A stretch of DNA of 64,000 bases from Planctomycetota bacterium (lineage in GTDB: Bacteria > Planctomycetota > UBA1135 > GCA-002686595): contig JADYYP010000053.1 of NCBI GenBank assembly GCA_020853575.1, forward strand, positions 124,001-188,000. Reading direction: 5' to 3'. Positions 34,774 through 44,335 of this stretch are shown here, one piece after another. The first letter of the stretch is position 1; each line of letters begins with the position of its first letter. The notes beneath the pieces were generated by a model, which was given only the letters and a program-made list of their open reading frames with translations, did not search any database and was not told the DNA's origin. The position numbers and the translations under genes were made by a program.

Positions 34774-37700
34774 ATGCACAACGAAGACGAATCCCGCGTG
34801 CAGTTGCCACATGTGTCCCTGGCCGAGCGCTTGCGACGCCAGCACGGGCGCGAAATCGACCCGCGCGTCGAGCTCGAGGCCGCGCCGGCACCCCCGGAGA
34901 GCGCCGGACAGACCAGCGCGCGCTCGCAGCTCTCGAGCAAGGTGCTGACGCGGCTCGAGGCGCGCGGTGCGGTCGCTTCGCGCTATCGAATGCACGGCGA
35001 GATCGCGCGCGGTGGCATGGGAGCGATCCTCGAGGTCTACGACGAGGACCTGCGGCGCAAGTTGGCGATGAAGGTCATGCTGGCCGAAGGCGGGGGATCC
35101 TCGGCCTCGATGCGCACTCCGGTCGATCCGGCGAAGCTGGCGCGTTTCCTCGAGGAGGCGCAGGTCACCGGGCAGCTCGATCACCCGGGCATCGTGCCCG
35201 TGCACGAGCTTGGGATCGACGCGCACGGGCAGGTGTACTTCACGATGCGCTTGGTGCGCGGACGCGACCTCGCGGCCATTTTTCGCCTCGTTCCGAGCGC
35301 CAGCGAAGGCTGGACCATGACGCGCGCCGTCGGGCTGTTGCTGAAAGTGAGCGAGGCGATGGCCTACGCGCACAGCAAGGGCGTCGTGCACCGCGACCTG
35401 AAGCCCGCGAACGTGATGGTCGGGCAGTTCGGCGAGGTGTACGTGATGGACTGGGGACTGGCACGCGTGCGCAACCAGCCCGAGCGCAGCGCGGCGAGCG
35501 GTGCGACGGCGCCGGCGCCGCGCACCGAGATCGTCCACACCGATCGACGCGAGGACTCGGGCGGACCCGACAGCGCCAACCTCTTCACCATGGACGGCGA
35601 CATCATGGGAACGCCGTCGTACATGTCGCTCGAGCAAGCGCGCGGCAAGCTCGATCAGATCAACGAGGCCAGCGACGTGTACTCGCTCGGGGCGATGCTC
35701 TACCGCCTGCTCGGCGGAGTGGCGCCGTACTGCCTGCCGGGTGAAGCGGCACGTCCGGAGCTCGTGATCGAGCGCTTGTTCGAGGGGCCGCCGAAGTCGA
35801 TCGAGGAGCTTGCTCCGGATGCGCCCGCGGAGCTCGTGGCGATCTGCGAGAAGGCCATGGCACGCGACGCGAGTGCGCGCTACCCGAGCATGTCGGCGCT
35901 GGGCGACGATCTGCGCGCGTATCTCGAAGGGCGCGTGGTCGCCGCCTTCGAAACGGGCGCGTGGGCCGAGGCACGCAAGTGGGTGCGGCGCAACCGTGCG
36001 TTGGCGGGCGCGTTGGCCGCGGCCGTGCTCGCGCTCGTCGCGGGGCTCGGGGCGAGCGTGGTCCTCGGAAAGCGCGCGCAGGCCGCGGCGCAGCTCGCCG
36101 AGACCCAGCGCGGTTCAGCGGAGATCAGCGCCGCGCAGGCCCGCGAGCAAGCCGCGATCGCAGCGCGCATCAATTCGTTCCTCAACGACGACTTGCTGGC
36201 GGCCGTCGCGCCCGAGTTCCAAGGCGTCGACGTCACGGTGCGCGACGTGCTCGACCAGGCGGCGCTACGGCTGGACGCTCAGTTCAAGGACGAGCCGCTG
36301 ATCGAGTCCGAGCTGCGCGGCACGATCGGCACGAGCTACGGGAAGCTGGGATTCGGCGAAGCGGCGCTCGAGCAGCTCGAACGCGCGCTGGTGTTGGACC
36401 GGGCGAATGCGCGGGGCGACTCCGAGCACGCGCTCAAGCTCGAGCTCGAGCGCGCGCACGCACTCGCATCCCTCGGTCGCTTCGAAGACTCGATCGCGAG
36501 CTACCGTGAGTTGATCGACAGGGCTCGCGCGAAGTTGGGCCCCGAGCACCACCTGACGATGAACGCGATCAGCGACAAGGGAATCGTGCTGCGCGACGCG
36601 GGACGCTCCGACGAGGCGCGCGCGACCTACGAGGAAGCACTCGAGCTCGAGGCCCGAGTGCTGGGTCCGGACCACACCGACACCCTGACCACGCTGTCCA
36701 ACTTGGCGCTGCTCGACCAAGCCGAGGGCAAGTTGGAAGCGGCGGAGCAGCGCTTCCGCCAAGTGCTCGCGGCCCACCGTGAGACGCTCGGCGAGCGCCA
36801 TCCGGAGACGCTGATGCAACAGGCCAACCTGTGCGTCGTGCTCACCGAACGCGGGCAATTCGAGGAAGCGAACACGCTCGGTCGTGAGACCTTGGAGTCG
36901 TTCCGCGAAGTCTACGGGGCCGGTCATCCGTTGACCGCGCGCCAGCAGAGCAACCTGGGCGTCGGACTGTTCCGCGCTGGGAGCTACCGCGAGGCCGAGC
37001 CACTCTTGTCCGAGGCGCTCGGAGTCTTGCGCGAGCGCTACGGCGACTCCAATCCGCAGACGCTGATCACGCGCGGCTGCCTCGCTGGCGTGCGTCTCGA
37101 GATCGAACCGAGCGCGGAGAACCTCGAGGAGTGTCGCGAGGTCTTCGAGGCGCAGCGGAGCGCGCTCGGGCTCGAGCACGCGAACACGATCGAATCACTC
37201 AATCGCCTGGCGTGTGCCCACTTGGCGCTGCGGCAGCTCGACCGGGCGGAGCCGTTGTTCCGCGAGTTGATCGACGTGTGCCGCGAGGTGCACGCGGGCG
37301 ATCACCCGGTCACGGCCGTGGCGCTCGAGAACCTGGGCAACGTCATGTACGGCTCGGGGCGCATGGACGAAAGCGTCGAGCTCGTGAGCGAGGTGCTGGA
37401 GATGCGCACACGGCTCCTGGGGCCGATGCACCCGGACGTCGCACGCACGACCTACAACCTGGGGATGGTCCTCCAAGCCAAGGGCGACACACAGGGCGCT
37501 CTGGAGCACATGGAAGAGGCGCTGGACAAGTTGGGCGACAGCGGCGATCACAGCCAGAGCCTGCGCGGGGCCGTGCTCTGCGAGCTCGGCGACCTGCGCT
37601 CGAAGATCGGCGAGCACGAGGCCGCTCTGGCGCGCTACGGCGCCGCGCTCGAGCTCGACCGCTCGGGCGAGCGCGACGAGGTGCTCGCCGGGTACTTGCT

Positions 37701-38016
37701 GCACCAGATCGCTGTCTCGCACTTCGCGCTCGAGCACTTCGAGCAAGCGCTCGACTCCTACCGCGAAGCGCTGAAGGTGCGCGAGGACGCGTTGGGACCC
37801 GAGGACTTCGGAACACGCATCACGCTGTACGGCGTCGGGCGCGCGCTGGTCGCGCTGGGACGTTTCGCCGAGGCCGAGCCGATCGCGCTCGATTTCGAGC
37901 AACGCACGTCGCGCAACGTCGCGCCGGACCACGACCACGTGCGCCGCGCGCGGGCCTTGCTGGTCGAGGTCTACACCGGACTGGGGCGCAGCGCGGACGC
38001 GGACCAGTGGCGTTGA
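34774..38016 (+). CDS. Membrane-anchored Ser/Thr protein kinase with C-terminal TPR array
   Basis: 1080 aa. Kinase domain ~71-390: Gly loop GEIARGGMGAILEVYD (78-86), Lys100 (AMKVML), catalytic HRDLKPANVM (Asp208), DWG in place of DFG near 226 (MDWGLAR, common in bacterial kinases), and MGTPSYMSLEQARG. A transmembrane helix spans ~405-432 (LAGALAAAVLALVAGLGASVVLG). The remaining ~600 residues are tetratricopeptide repeats of the Kinesin-light-chain type with LGPDHTDTLTTLSNLA, RHPETLMQQANLC and similar 42-aa units. The kinase lies in the cytoplasm and the TPRs probably outside. The start codon lies 6 nt after TACCAT. Confidence 0.94.
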   Translation: MHNEDESRVQLPHVSLAERLRRQHGREIDPRVELEAAPAPPESAGQTSARSQLSSKVLTRLEARGAVASRYRMHGEIARGGMGAILEVYDEDLRRKLAMKVMLAEGGGSSASMRTPVDPAKLARFLEEAQVTGQLDHPGIVPVHELGIDAHGQVYFTMRLVRGRDLAAIFRLVPSASEGWTMTRAVGLLLKVSEAMAYAHSKGVVHRDLKPANVMVGQFGEVYVMDWGLARVRNQPERSAASGATAPAPRTEIVHTDRREDSGGPDSANLFTMDGDIMGTPSYMSLEQARGKLDQINEASDVYSLGAMLYRLLGGVAPYCLPGEAARPELVIERLFEGPPKSIEELAPDAPAELVAICEKAMARDASARYPSMSALGDDLRAYLEGRVVAAFETGAWAEARKWVRRNRALAGALAAAVLALVAGLGASVVLGKRAQAAAQLAETQRGSAEISAAQAREQAAIAARINSFLNDDLLAAVAPEFQGVDVTVRDVLDQAALRLDAQFKDEPLIESELRGTIGTSYGKLGFGEAALEQLERALVLDRANARGDSEHALKLELERAHALASLGRFEDSIASYRELIDRARAKLGPEHHLTMNAISDKGIVLRDAGRSDEARATYEEALELEARVLGPDHTDTLTTLSNLALLDQAEGKLEAAEQRFRQVLAAHRETLGERHPETLMQQANLCVVLTERGQFEEANTLGRETLESFREVYGAGHPLTARQQSNLGVGLFRAGSYREAEPLLSEALGVLRERYGDSNPQTLITRGCLAGVRLEIEPSAENLEECREVFEAQRSALGLEHANTIESLNRLACAHLALRQLDRAEPLFRELIDVCREVHAGDHPVTAVALENLGNVMYGSGRMDESVELVSEVLEMRTRLLGPMHPDVARTTYNLGMVLQAKGDTQGALEHMEEALDKLGDSGDHSQSLRGAVLCELGDLRSKIGEHEAALARYGAALELDRSGERDEVLAGYLLHQIAVSHFALEHFEQALDSYREALKVREDALGPEDFGTRITLYGVGRALVALGRFAEAEPIALDFEQRTSRNVAPDHDHVRRARALLVEVYTGLGRSADADQWR

Positions 38017-38041
38017 AGCGCGGCGCCTCTGTGCTGCGTCC

Positions 38042-41000
38042 TCAGAAGTCCAGCGCTTCGGGCAGCGGCAATCCAGGCGCGCTCGCGGCGTTGCCCAACG
38101 GAGTATCCAGACCGCGACGGTGGATGTCGTCGAGCAGGCCCATGTGCGCGAAAGCCACTTGCAGGCACTGCTCGGTCGATGCGCTGACGAAGCGTGCGCG
38201 GTCGTCGGTCCACTCGGCGTCCTCCGAGCGTCCCAGATCGCTCTGGATCGGCAACTCGCCCAGGAACAACTTGTTCGCTCCGTGCAGCACGCGCGGGTCG
38301 AGCACGAACACGCATCCGCGGTCGCTCTCGCGTCGCATCAAGCGCCCGAAGCCCTGACGGAACTTGGCCAGCGCGCGGGGGAGGTAAATGCGCCGGCGCT
38401 GCTCGGACGCTCCGAGTGCCGCGCACTGCGCGTGGTGGTAGCGATCGGGCACGCCGTAGGGCAACTTCACGATCACCAGGTATTCGAGGGTCTCCCCGGG
38501 GAAGTCCGCCCCGTACCAAAAGGTGTCGACGCCCAGGAGCGTGGAGTCGACGCGCTCGCGGAACAACGACCCGAGCTCCTCCTTGCGGACTCCGGTCATG
38601 TTCTGGAAGTACAGCGGCAGCCCTCGGGCGCGGAAGAACCCCGACAGCTCCTCGCCGGTGCGCCGCACTTCGTCGCTGTTCGTGAACAGCACCAACACGC
38701 GACCTCGCGTGCGCTCGGCGAGATGCGCGACGAAGCGCCTAACCTGAGCCTGGAACGAATCGCGCGCGCGCGCCGGATCCGGAAAGTCGTCGGGCACGCA
38801 CACGCATACCCGTGAGTAGTCGAACGGATCCGCGGCGCGGAAGGTCTCGACCACGGACGGCTCGCGCTCTTCGTTCTCGAGTGGCTGCGCGGCGCGGTCG
38901 AGGCCGAGATAGGTGCGTGCGACATCGAATCCGCCGCGCAGCCAGGTCGTGGCCGAGATCATCACGGCGCTGGAGAGTTGCGGGTAGTAACTGCGACCGA
39001 GCAGCTCGTTGGGCAACAGCACGCGCGCCACGAGCATGTCGTCGCCGCGCGCGTCTTGCTCGACATCGTAGAAGCGCTCGGGCGCGAACGCCGGGCGGCC
39101 GTCGCTCGTCGGGATGAAGTTGCGCAGGGCCTCGAGCCACTCCAGCATGTCGCCGCGCGCGAGCTCGAGCGCGCGACGGATGCGTGCCATGCCCTTGGCG
39201 CGGATGGTGTCGAGTGTCGAAGTCACCTGAGCGAGCGCGGCGTCGAGCTCGGAAGCGGCCGTGACCAGCTGCGCGTGCGCGGTGACGAGGGCGCGAGCTC
39301 CATGCAGTGCCCGTGGATCGAGATGGGGCGTCGCCGCGGGATCGAGCCCCAGGACGAATTCGCGCAGCAACGAGTGTTCGTCGCGGTTGGCGCGCTTGGC
39401 GCACTCGGCATCACGCCAGGCTTTGAACTGATCCAGGGCGACTTGCAGGGCATCGAGCGCGCCAAGAGCCGCGAACCACTGCTGGCGCGCGCTCTCGAAC
39501 GCTTCGTAGGCCGGGTCCCCGTCGAGCACGAAACGCTCGAGTCGATCGAGCGCCGCGCGCGAATGGGGCCTTCCCGGCTGGCGCAGACGCACGAGGAACT
39601 CGCGGATCTCGCGCAAAGTCACGCTCCAGCTCCAGGCATTGCCGGCTTGATCGTGGAGGTGCTCGCATTCGTCGAACACGACGTGCTTGAAATACGTCGG
39701 CTGCACCAACGAGAAGGCGTGGTTGGTGATGATCAGGTGACTGCGCTCGGCCCGTTGGCGCGCGACATCGGCTGCGCACGTCTCGCGATCGTCTTTCGAG
39801 CGGCAGCACCCGATCTGAGCCCGCACCGAGCGCACCAGGGTGTCGAGCTCGCGTTGATGCGTCGCGCGCGAGCTCGCGCTCAACACGCTGCGAGTCGGAA
39901 AGCGGTCCAAGTCGCCGTCGTCGTCGAGGAACGCGAACATCATCAAGCTCGTCCAAGCCAGCCAGCTCTGTGCGTCGTCGCCCTCGCTCGGAACGTGCAA
40001 GCGCAGCGCGCGCCAGCACAGGTAGTTGGTTCGGCCCTTGACGACCGTGACGCGCGGCACGAGCTCCAATCCGGCGTGGGCCAGCGCGGAGAGCGCTCGC
40101 GGGACCTCGTTGTCGACGGCTTGCTCTTGGAGCGCGCGCGTGTAGGTCGAGATCGCCACGCGGACATGGTTGCGCAGCGACCACAAGAGCGCGGGCACGA
40201 GGTACGAAAGCGTCTTGCCGGTGCCCGTGGGCGCGTGCACGAGCAGCAGGCGTCCAGTGCCGAACGTGCGCGCGACCTGTCGTGCGACGTCGTGCTGTCC
40301 CTTGCGATACGACGGCTCGTGCTCGGCCTGGCGGAAAGCCGCAGGCAAGTGCACCTGGAAGACCTCGTCGATCCAGGCCAAGTCGCTCTCGTCGAGCGCG
40401 TGTGCGTCCTCCGAGGTGACGGGCACCGTCGGATACTCGCGCCACGCGGCTCCGATCTCGGCCCAGCGCGGGCGCGCGTCGTCGATGCGCTCGCGCACGA
40501 ATTCCGCGGCGTCCCGAGGGTCCCACGCGACGCACGAGGTCAGCACGTCGTCACCCAGGCCGGCGAGCGGCGCATCCGCGGCACGCAGCCAGCGCGAGGG
40601 TCGATCGACGAGCTCGAGCGCCCGCGCCAGGCGCGCAGCCCATGTGGGATCGCTGATCGACAGTCCCTGATGGCACTCGCTCCATGCGGCAGTCGCGAGC
40701 GCTCGCACGTGCTCCGGCAGCTCGCGAAAACGACGCACGATTCCGGCCAGTCTCCCCGGGAGCTCGCGCACGCGGCGGACCTCGTGGGCGTCGTGGCGTG
40801 TCGCGCGCGAGGGCAACAGCAGCCGTTCGAACTCGTCCAGGCCGAGCGCGTCGAGCGCATCCTCCGCCCCGCGCAGATGCTGCGCCCACGGCAGGAATCG
40901 GTCGTGCGAAGCGACGACGACTTCTGCGTCTCCGAGGAACTCGAGCAGCTCGCTCCATGCCTCGTGGTCGCGCGCGGCCGTTTCTAGCGCCTCGACGTCG

Positions 41001-41251
41001 ACTCCGAACTCGAGCGCTGCGCGCGCCGATGCGCTGCGGTCGCGATCGTGCTCGAATGGCCGGCACAGGCGCTCGAAGAGCGACCAGCTTCCGTCCGTGC
41101 CGCTCCTCAGCGCCTCGATCTTAACCAGGCCGTCGATCGACGTGTCGTCGCCCGTGGCCCACAGCGCGACGAACGCCAGCGAGCGCGCCTGCACGCCGCG
41201 TTGCCACGGATGACCGTGCTCGCCCGAGTCGACACGCAGTTGACGGACCAT
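38042..41251 (-). CDS. DinG/XPD-family superfamily 2 helicase with degenerate exonuclease-like N-terminus
   Basis: 1069 aa. Walker A APTGTGKTLSY (Lys346), Walker B/DEAH-like motif VFDECEHLH (Asp527) and a C-terminal motif FRQGFGRLMRRESDRGC (motif VI) identify a DinG/Rad3-type helicase. Cysteines at NYLCW and in IGCCRSKDDRETC suggest the 4Fe-4S cluster of this family. Residues ~22-135 resemble a DnaQ-like exonuclease (SLAFVALWATGDDTSIDGLVKIEAL...VVVASHDRFLPW), but the catalytic DxE of motif I reads WAT and the later acids are missing. Probably involved in DNA repair; the nuclease is predicted inactive. Confidence 0.88.
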   Translation of the reverse strand: MVRQLRVDSGEHGHPWQRGVQARSLAFVALWATGDDTSIDGLVKIEALRSGTDGSWSLFERLCRPFEHDRDRSASARAALEFGVDVEALETAARDHEAWSELLEFLGDAEVVVASHDRFLPWAQHLRGAEDALDALGLDEFERLLLPSRATRHDAHEVRRVRELPGRLAGIVRRFRELPEHVRALATAAWSECHQGLSISDPTWAARLARALELVDRPSRWLRAADAPLAGLGDDVLTSCVAWDPRDAAEFVRERIDDARPRWAEIGAAWREYPTVPVTSEDAHALDESDLAWIDEVFQVHLPAAFRQAEHEPSYRKGQHDVARQVARTFGTGRLLLVHAPTGTGKTLSYLVPALLWSLRNHVRVAISTYTRALQEQAVDNEVPRALSALAHAGLELVPRVTVVKGRTNYLCWRALRLHVPSEGDDAQSWLAWTSLMMFAFLDDDGDLDRFPTRSVLSASSRATHQRELDTLVRSVRAQIGCCRSKDDRETCAADVARQRAERSHLIITNHAFSLVQPTYFKHVVFDECEHLHDQAGNAWSWSVTLREIREFLVRLRQPGRPHSRAALDRLERFVLDGDPAYEAFESARQQWFAALGALDALQVALDQFKAWRDAECAKRANRDEHSLLREFVLGLDPAATPHLDPRALHGARALVTAHAQLVTAASELDAALAQVTSTLDTIRAKGMARIRRALELARGDMLEWLEALRNFIPTSDGRPAFAPERFYDVEQDARGDDMLVARVLLPNELLGRSYYPQLSSAVMISATTWLRGGFDVARTYLGLDRAAQPLENEEREPSVVETFRAADPFDYSRVCVCVPDDFPDPARARDSFQAQVRRFVAHLAERTRGRVLVLFTNSDEVRRTGEELSGFFRARGLPLYFQNMTGVRKEELGSLFRERVDSTLLGVDTFWYGADFPGETLEYLVIVKLPYGVPDRYHHAQCAALGASEQRRRIYLPRALAKFRQGFGRLMRRESDRGCVFVLDPRVLHGANKLFLGELPIQSDLGRSEDAEWTDDRARFVSASTEQCLQVAFAHMGLLDDIHRRGLDTPLGNAASAPGLPLPEALDF

Positions 41252-41345
41252 GCATCGGCCATTCGAACCAGCGGCGAGGGCGCTCGCAACGAGTCCGCCG
41301 CTTCGAGTGTCGCGTGCACCGTGGCTCGAACGACGCCCGCGGCGC

Positions 41346-44018
41346 TCACGAACGTCGCGCGCGCTTCTTCTTCGTCGGGCCGGCCGCGCGCTTCTGCGCG
41401 AGCAGCGACGCAGCCCGTTCGAGGCTGAGCGACTTGGGGTCCTCGCCCTTGGGGATCGTGGCGTTGGTTTCGCCGTCGGTGACGTAGGGTCCGTACTTGC
41501 CGGGCTTGATCACCACCGGCTTTTGGTTCGACGGATCGGGACCGAGCACCGCGATCGGCTCCTGCGGCACTGCCGCGCGTCCGCGGAAGCCCTTGGTCTG
41601 GCGCTCGACCGCGAATAGCGCGACCGCCTGCTCGAGCGTGACCGTCAGGAGCTGCGCTTCGCTGTCGAGCCGTCGGTACTCGGGCTTCTCCGCGCCGGGC
41701 GCGGGCTCCTTCTCGAGGTACGGTCCGAAGCGCCCGTTCTTGGCGGTGATCTTGCGCTCGTCCTTGGGATCGAGGCCCAGACGGCGCGGCAGCGAAAGCA
41801 ACGCGAGCGCGTCGTCGAGCGTCAGCGACTCGGGCTTCATCGACTTGAACAGCGACGCGCGTTTGACCTCGGACTTCGGGGTCGCCGCGTCCTCGCCTTT
41901 CTTGGCCTTGGACTTCTTCTTGGGCTTCTGGGACTCGTCCGGCGGCGGGTCGTCGCCCTGCTGCACGAAGTACCCGAAACGACCGTTCTTGACGTACACC
42001 GGGCGACCGTCGGCGGCGAATCCCAGCGGTGCCGCGGCCTTTTGCGCGGTCGCGAGCAACTCGACGGCCTTGGCGAGCGTGAGCTCGTCGGGCGCGAGCG
42101 CGGTCGGAATCGTCGCGCGGCTCTCGCGCCACTGCACGTAGGGTCCGAAGCGTCCCACGCGCACGACCACGTTGTCGCCCTCGTTCGAGCCCAGCGTGAC
42201 CGAGCCGACTTGCCGCGGATCGATGCCTTCCGCCCGCGTCTCGACCACTTTTTTCAACCCGGGCTTCGTGCCCGACCAGAAATCGCGCAGGAACTCGAGG
42301 TGATCGAGCTCGCCCGAGGCGATGCGGTCGAGCAGCTTCTCCATGCCGGCGGTGAAGTCGTAGTCGACGATCACCGGCTCGAGCAGCTCGAGCACGTGCA
42401 CCACCGCAAAGGCCAACCAGGTGGGCACGAGCGTCTTGTCGCGCGCGATGGCGTATTCGCGCGAGGTGATGGTCTCGATGATGCTGGCGTAGGTCGAAGG
42501 CCGGCCGATGCCGAGCTCTTCCAAGCGCTTGACCAGCAGCGCTTCGGTGTAGCGCGAGGGCGGCGAGGTCTTGTGCGCGCTGGTCGGTGCGTCGACCACT
42601 TGCGCGCGGTCGCCGCGCTCGAGCGGAGGTAGGCTGCGCTCGCGTTCGTCGAGCGCGCTCTCGACATCGTCGCGACCCTCGACGTACGCCCGCCGATAGC
42701 CGGCGAAGTCGGTGGTACGGCCCTTCGCGCTGGCCTGGATCGCGCCCAGGCCCGCCGCGGGGAGCGATAGGCTCGCGGTGATCGAGGTGTAGCGCTCGTC
42801 GGCCATCTGGCACGCGACCGTGCGCTTCCAGATCAAGTCGTAGACGCGCGCCTCGATCTCCGCGACCTCGCGCGCGACGTCTTCGGGCAGGCGGAAGTGC
42901 GCACCAGCCGGGCGAATCGCCTCGTGGGCTTCCTGGGCGTTTTTCGAGGAGTTGCCGTAGAAGCGCGGCTTGGGCGGCAGGAACTCGGCGCCATAGCGCG
43001 CACCAACCAGATCGCGGGCGGCCTGGATCGCTTCACGCGACAGCGCCGTCGAATCGGTGCGCATGTACGTGATGTAGCCGTTCTCGTACAGCCGCTGCGC
43101 GATGCGCATCGCCTCTTGCGCGCGCAGGCCGAGCTTGCGGCCGGCCTCCTGCTGGAAGGTGGAGGTGGTGAACGGCCCGCGCGGCGAGCTGGTCTTCGAC
43201 TCGCGCCGGACCTCGTCGACGGAGAAGCTGTTCCCTCCCAGGGCGCTGGCGATCTTCGCCGCGCTGTCCTGGTCCAGCACCACGGCGTCCTTGGCCACCA
43301 GCTTGCCGGACTCGTCGAACTCGGCGCCGCGCGCGACCTTCCTGCCACCGACGTGCGTGAGCTGCGCCTCGAACCTTGCTCCGCCCTTCTCGAGCGTCAG
43401 GTCGACGTCCCACCAGGTCGCGGAGACGAAGCGCATGCGCTCTTTCTCGCGCTCAACCAGCAGCTTGGTCGCCACGCTTTGCACGCGGCCCGCCGAGAGG
43501 CGCGGCGCGATCTTGCGCCACAGGAGTGGCGAGACCTCGTAGCCGTACAGGCGGTCGAGCGTGCGCCGCGCTTCCTGGGCGCGCACCAACTGCATGTCGA
43601 TTTCCCGCGCGTCTTGTACGGCGCGCAGGATGGCCTCCTTGGTGATCTCGTTGAACACCATGCGCGCCACCGGGACCTTGGGCTTGAGCACGTCGAGCAG
43701 GTGCCAAGCGATCGCTTCGCCCTCGCGGTCCTCGTCGGTCGCGAGGTACACGCGATCGGCTTCGTCCAGGAGCTTGCGCAGCTTGGCGATCTGCGCCTTC
43801 TTGTCGGCGGGCACGACGTAGAACGCGGCGAAGTCGTTGTCGACGTCGATCCCCAGGCGTGCCCAGGGTTGCTTCTTGATCCGCTCGGGGATCTCGGCTG
43901 CGTTCTGAGGAAGGTCTCGGACATGGCCGTAGCTGGCCTCGACGACGTAATCGCGGCCGAGGTAGTCCTTGATCTTCTTCGCCTTGGTCGGCGACTCGAC
44001 GATGACCAGATGCTTCAT
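41346..44018 (-). CDS. topA: DNA topoisomerase I (type IA)
   Basis: 890 aa. TOPRIM domain: VIVESPTKAKKI (Glu9) and ATDEDREGEAIAWHL. The active-site Tyr318 lies in GYITYMRTDST. Structural motifs LSAGRVQSVATKLLVERE and RKLGLRAQEAMRIAQRLYENG are canonical. Beyond the catalytic core, the C-terminus lacks CxxC zinc fingers and instead has four beta-rich repeats marked GRFGPYV, GRFGYFV, GRFGPYL and GKYGPYV (about 630-880), with a Lys-rich linker around 695. The enzyme relaxes negative supercoils. Confidence 0.97.
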   Translation of the reverse strand: MKHLVIVESPTKAKKIKDYLGRDYVVEASYGHVRDLPQNAAEIPERIKKQPWARLGIDVDNDFAAFYVVPADKKAQIAKLRKLLDEADRVYLATDEDREGEAIAWHLLDVLKPKVPVARMVFNEITKEAILRAVQDAREIDMQLVRAQEARRTLDRLYGYEVSPLLWRKIAPRLSAGRVQSVATKLLVEREKERMRFVSATWWDVDLTLEKGGARFEAQLTHVGGRKVARGAEFDESGKLVAKDAVVLDQDSAAKIASALGGNSFSVDEVRRESKTSSPRGPFTTSTFQQEAGRKLGLRAQEAMRIAQRLYENGYITYMRTDSTALSREAIQAARDLVGARYGAEFLPPKPRFYGNSSKNAQEAHEAIRPAGAHFRLPEDVAREVAEIEARVYDLIWKRTVACQMADERYTSITASLSLPAAGLGAIQASAKGRTTDFAGYRRAYVEGRDDVESALDERERSLPPLERGDRAQVVDAPTSAHKTSPPSRYTEALLVKRLEELGIGRPSTYASIIETITSREYAIARDKTLVPTWLAFAVVHVLELLEPVIVDYDFTAGMEKLLDRIASGELDHLEFLRDFWSGTKPGLKKVVETRAEGIDPRQVGSVTLGSNEGDNVVVRVGRFGPYVQWRESRATIPTALAPDELTLAKAVELLATAQKAAAPLGFAADGRPVYVKNGRFGYFVQQGDDPPPDESQKPKKKSKAKKGEDAATPKSEVKRASLFKSMKPESLTLDDALALLSLPRRLGLDPKDERKITAKNGRFGPYLEKEPAPGAEKPEYRRLDSEAQLLTVTLEQAVALFAVERQTKGFRGRAAVPQEPIAVLGPDPSNQKPVVIKPGKYGPYVTDGETNATIPKGEDPKSLSLERAASLLAQKRAAGPTKKKRARRS

Positions 44019-44335
44019 GGGCGGGCAAGGGGATTAGCAGCCCACGCGCCCGCGCTGCAAGAGGCGCGCGCCAAAACTAGGGCGCCGTCGAGCTGGAGTG
44101 GCGTTCCTTCGCGCGCACCCGCGGGAGCCGAGGCGGCGCGACGCGTCAAGCGGTCTTCGTGCACATTCGAGCACCGAAAAGAGCCCCTCGAGCTCCGGGC
44201 TGGCTCGCGGTGGAGCCGCCGATTAAGCTCTCTGGCTCGTTTTCGCGACGACGCGCTCTCCCCGGGGTGTCGCCGCGCTCCAAGAGCTCGAAACCCCGAG
44301 CGTGTTCGTCTCGCTCGCGAACGTTCTCCGCATCG
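44019..44335. other. Intergenic region between topA and leucine dehydrogenase
   Basis: 317 nt between divergently transcribed genes. It should hold both promoters, but no convincing -35/-10 pair or operator palindrome was recognised. There is no ORF with coding character. Confidence 0.5.

Noticed and set aside
38978..40987. Open frame of ~670 codons on the plus strand opposite the DinG-like helicase
   Set aside because: Low-complexity Arg/Ala/Leu/Gln composition and no motif; the opposite strand has all helicase motifs.
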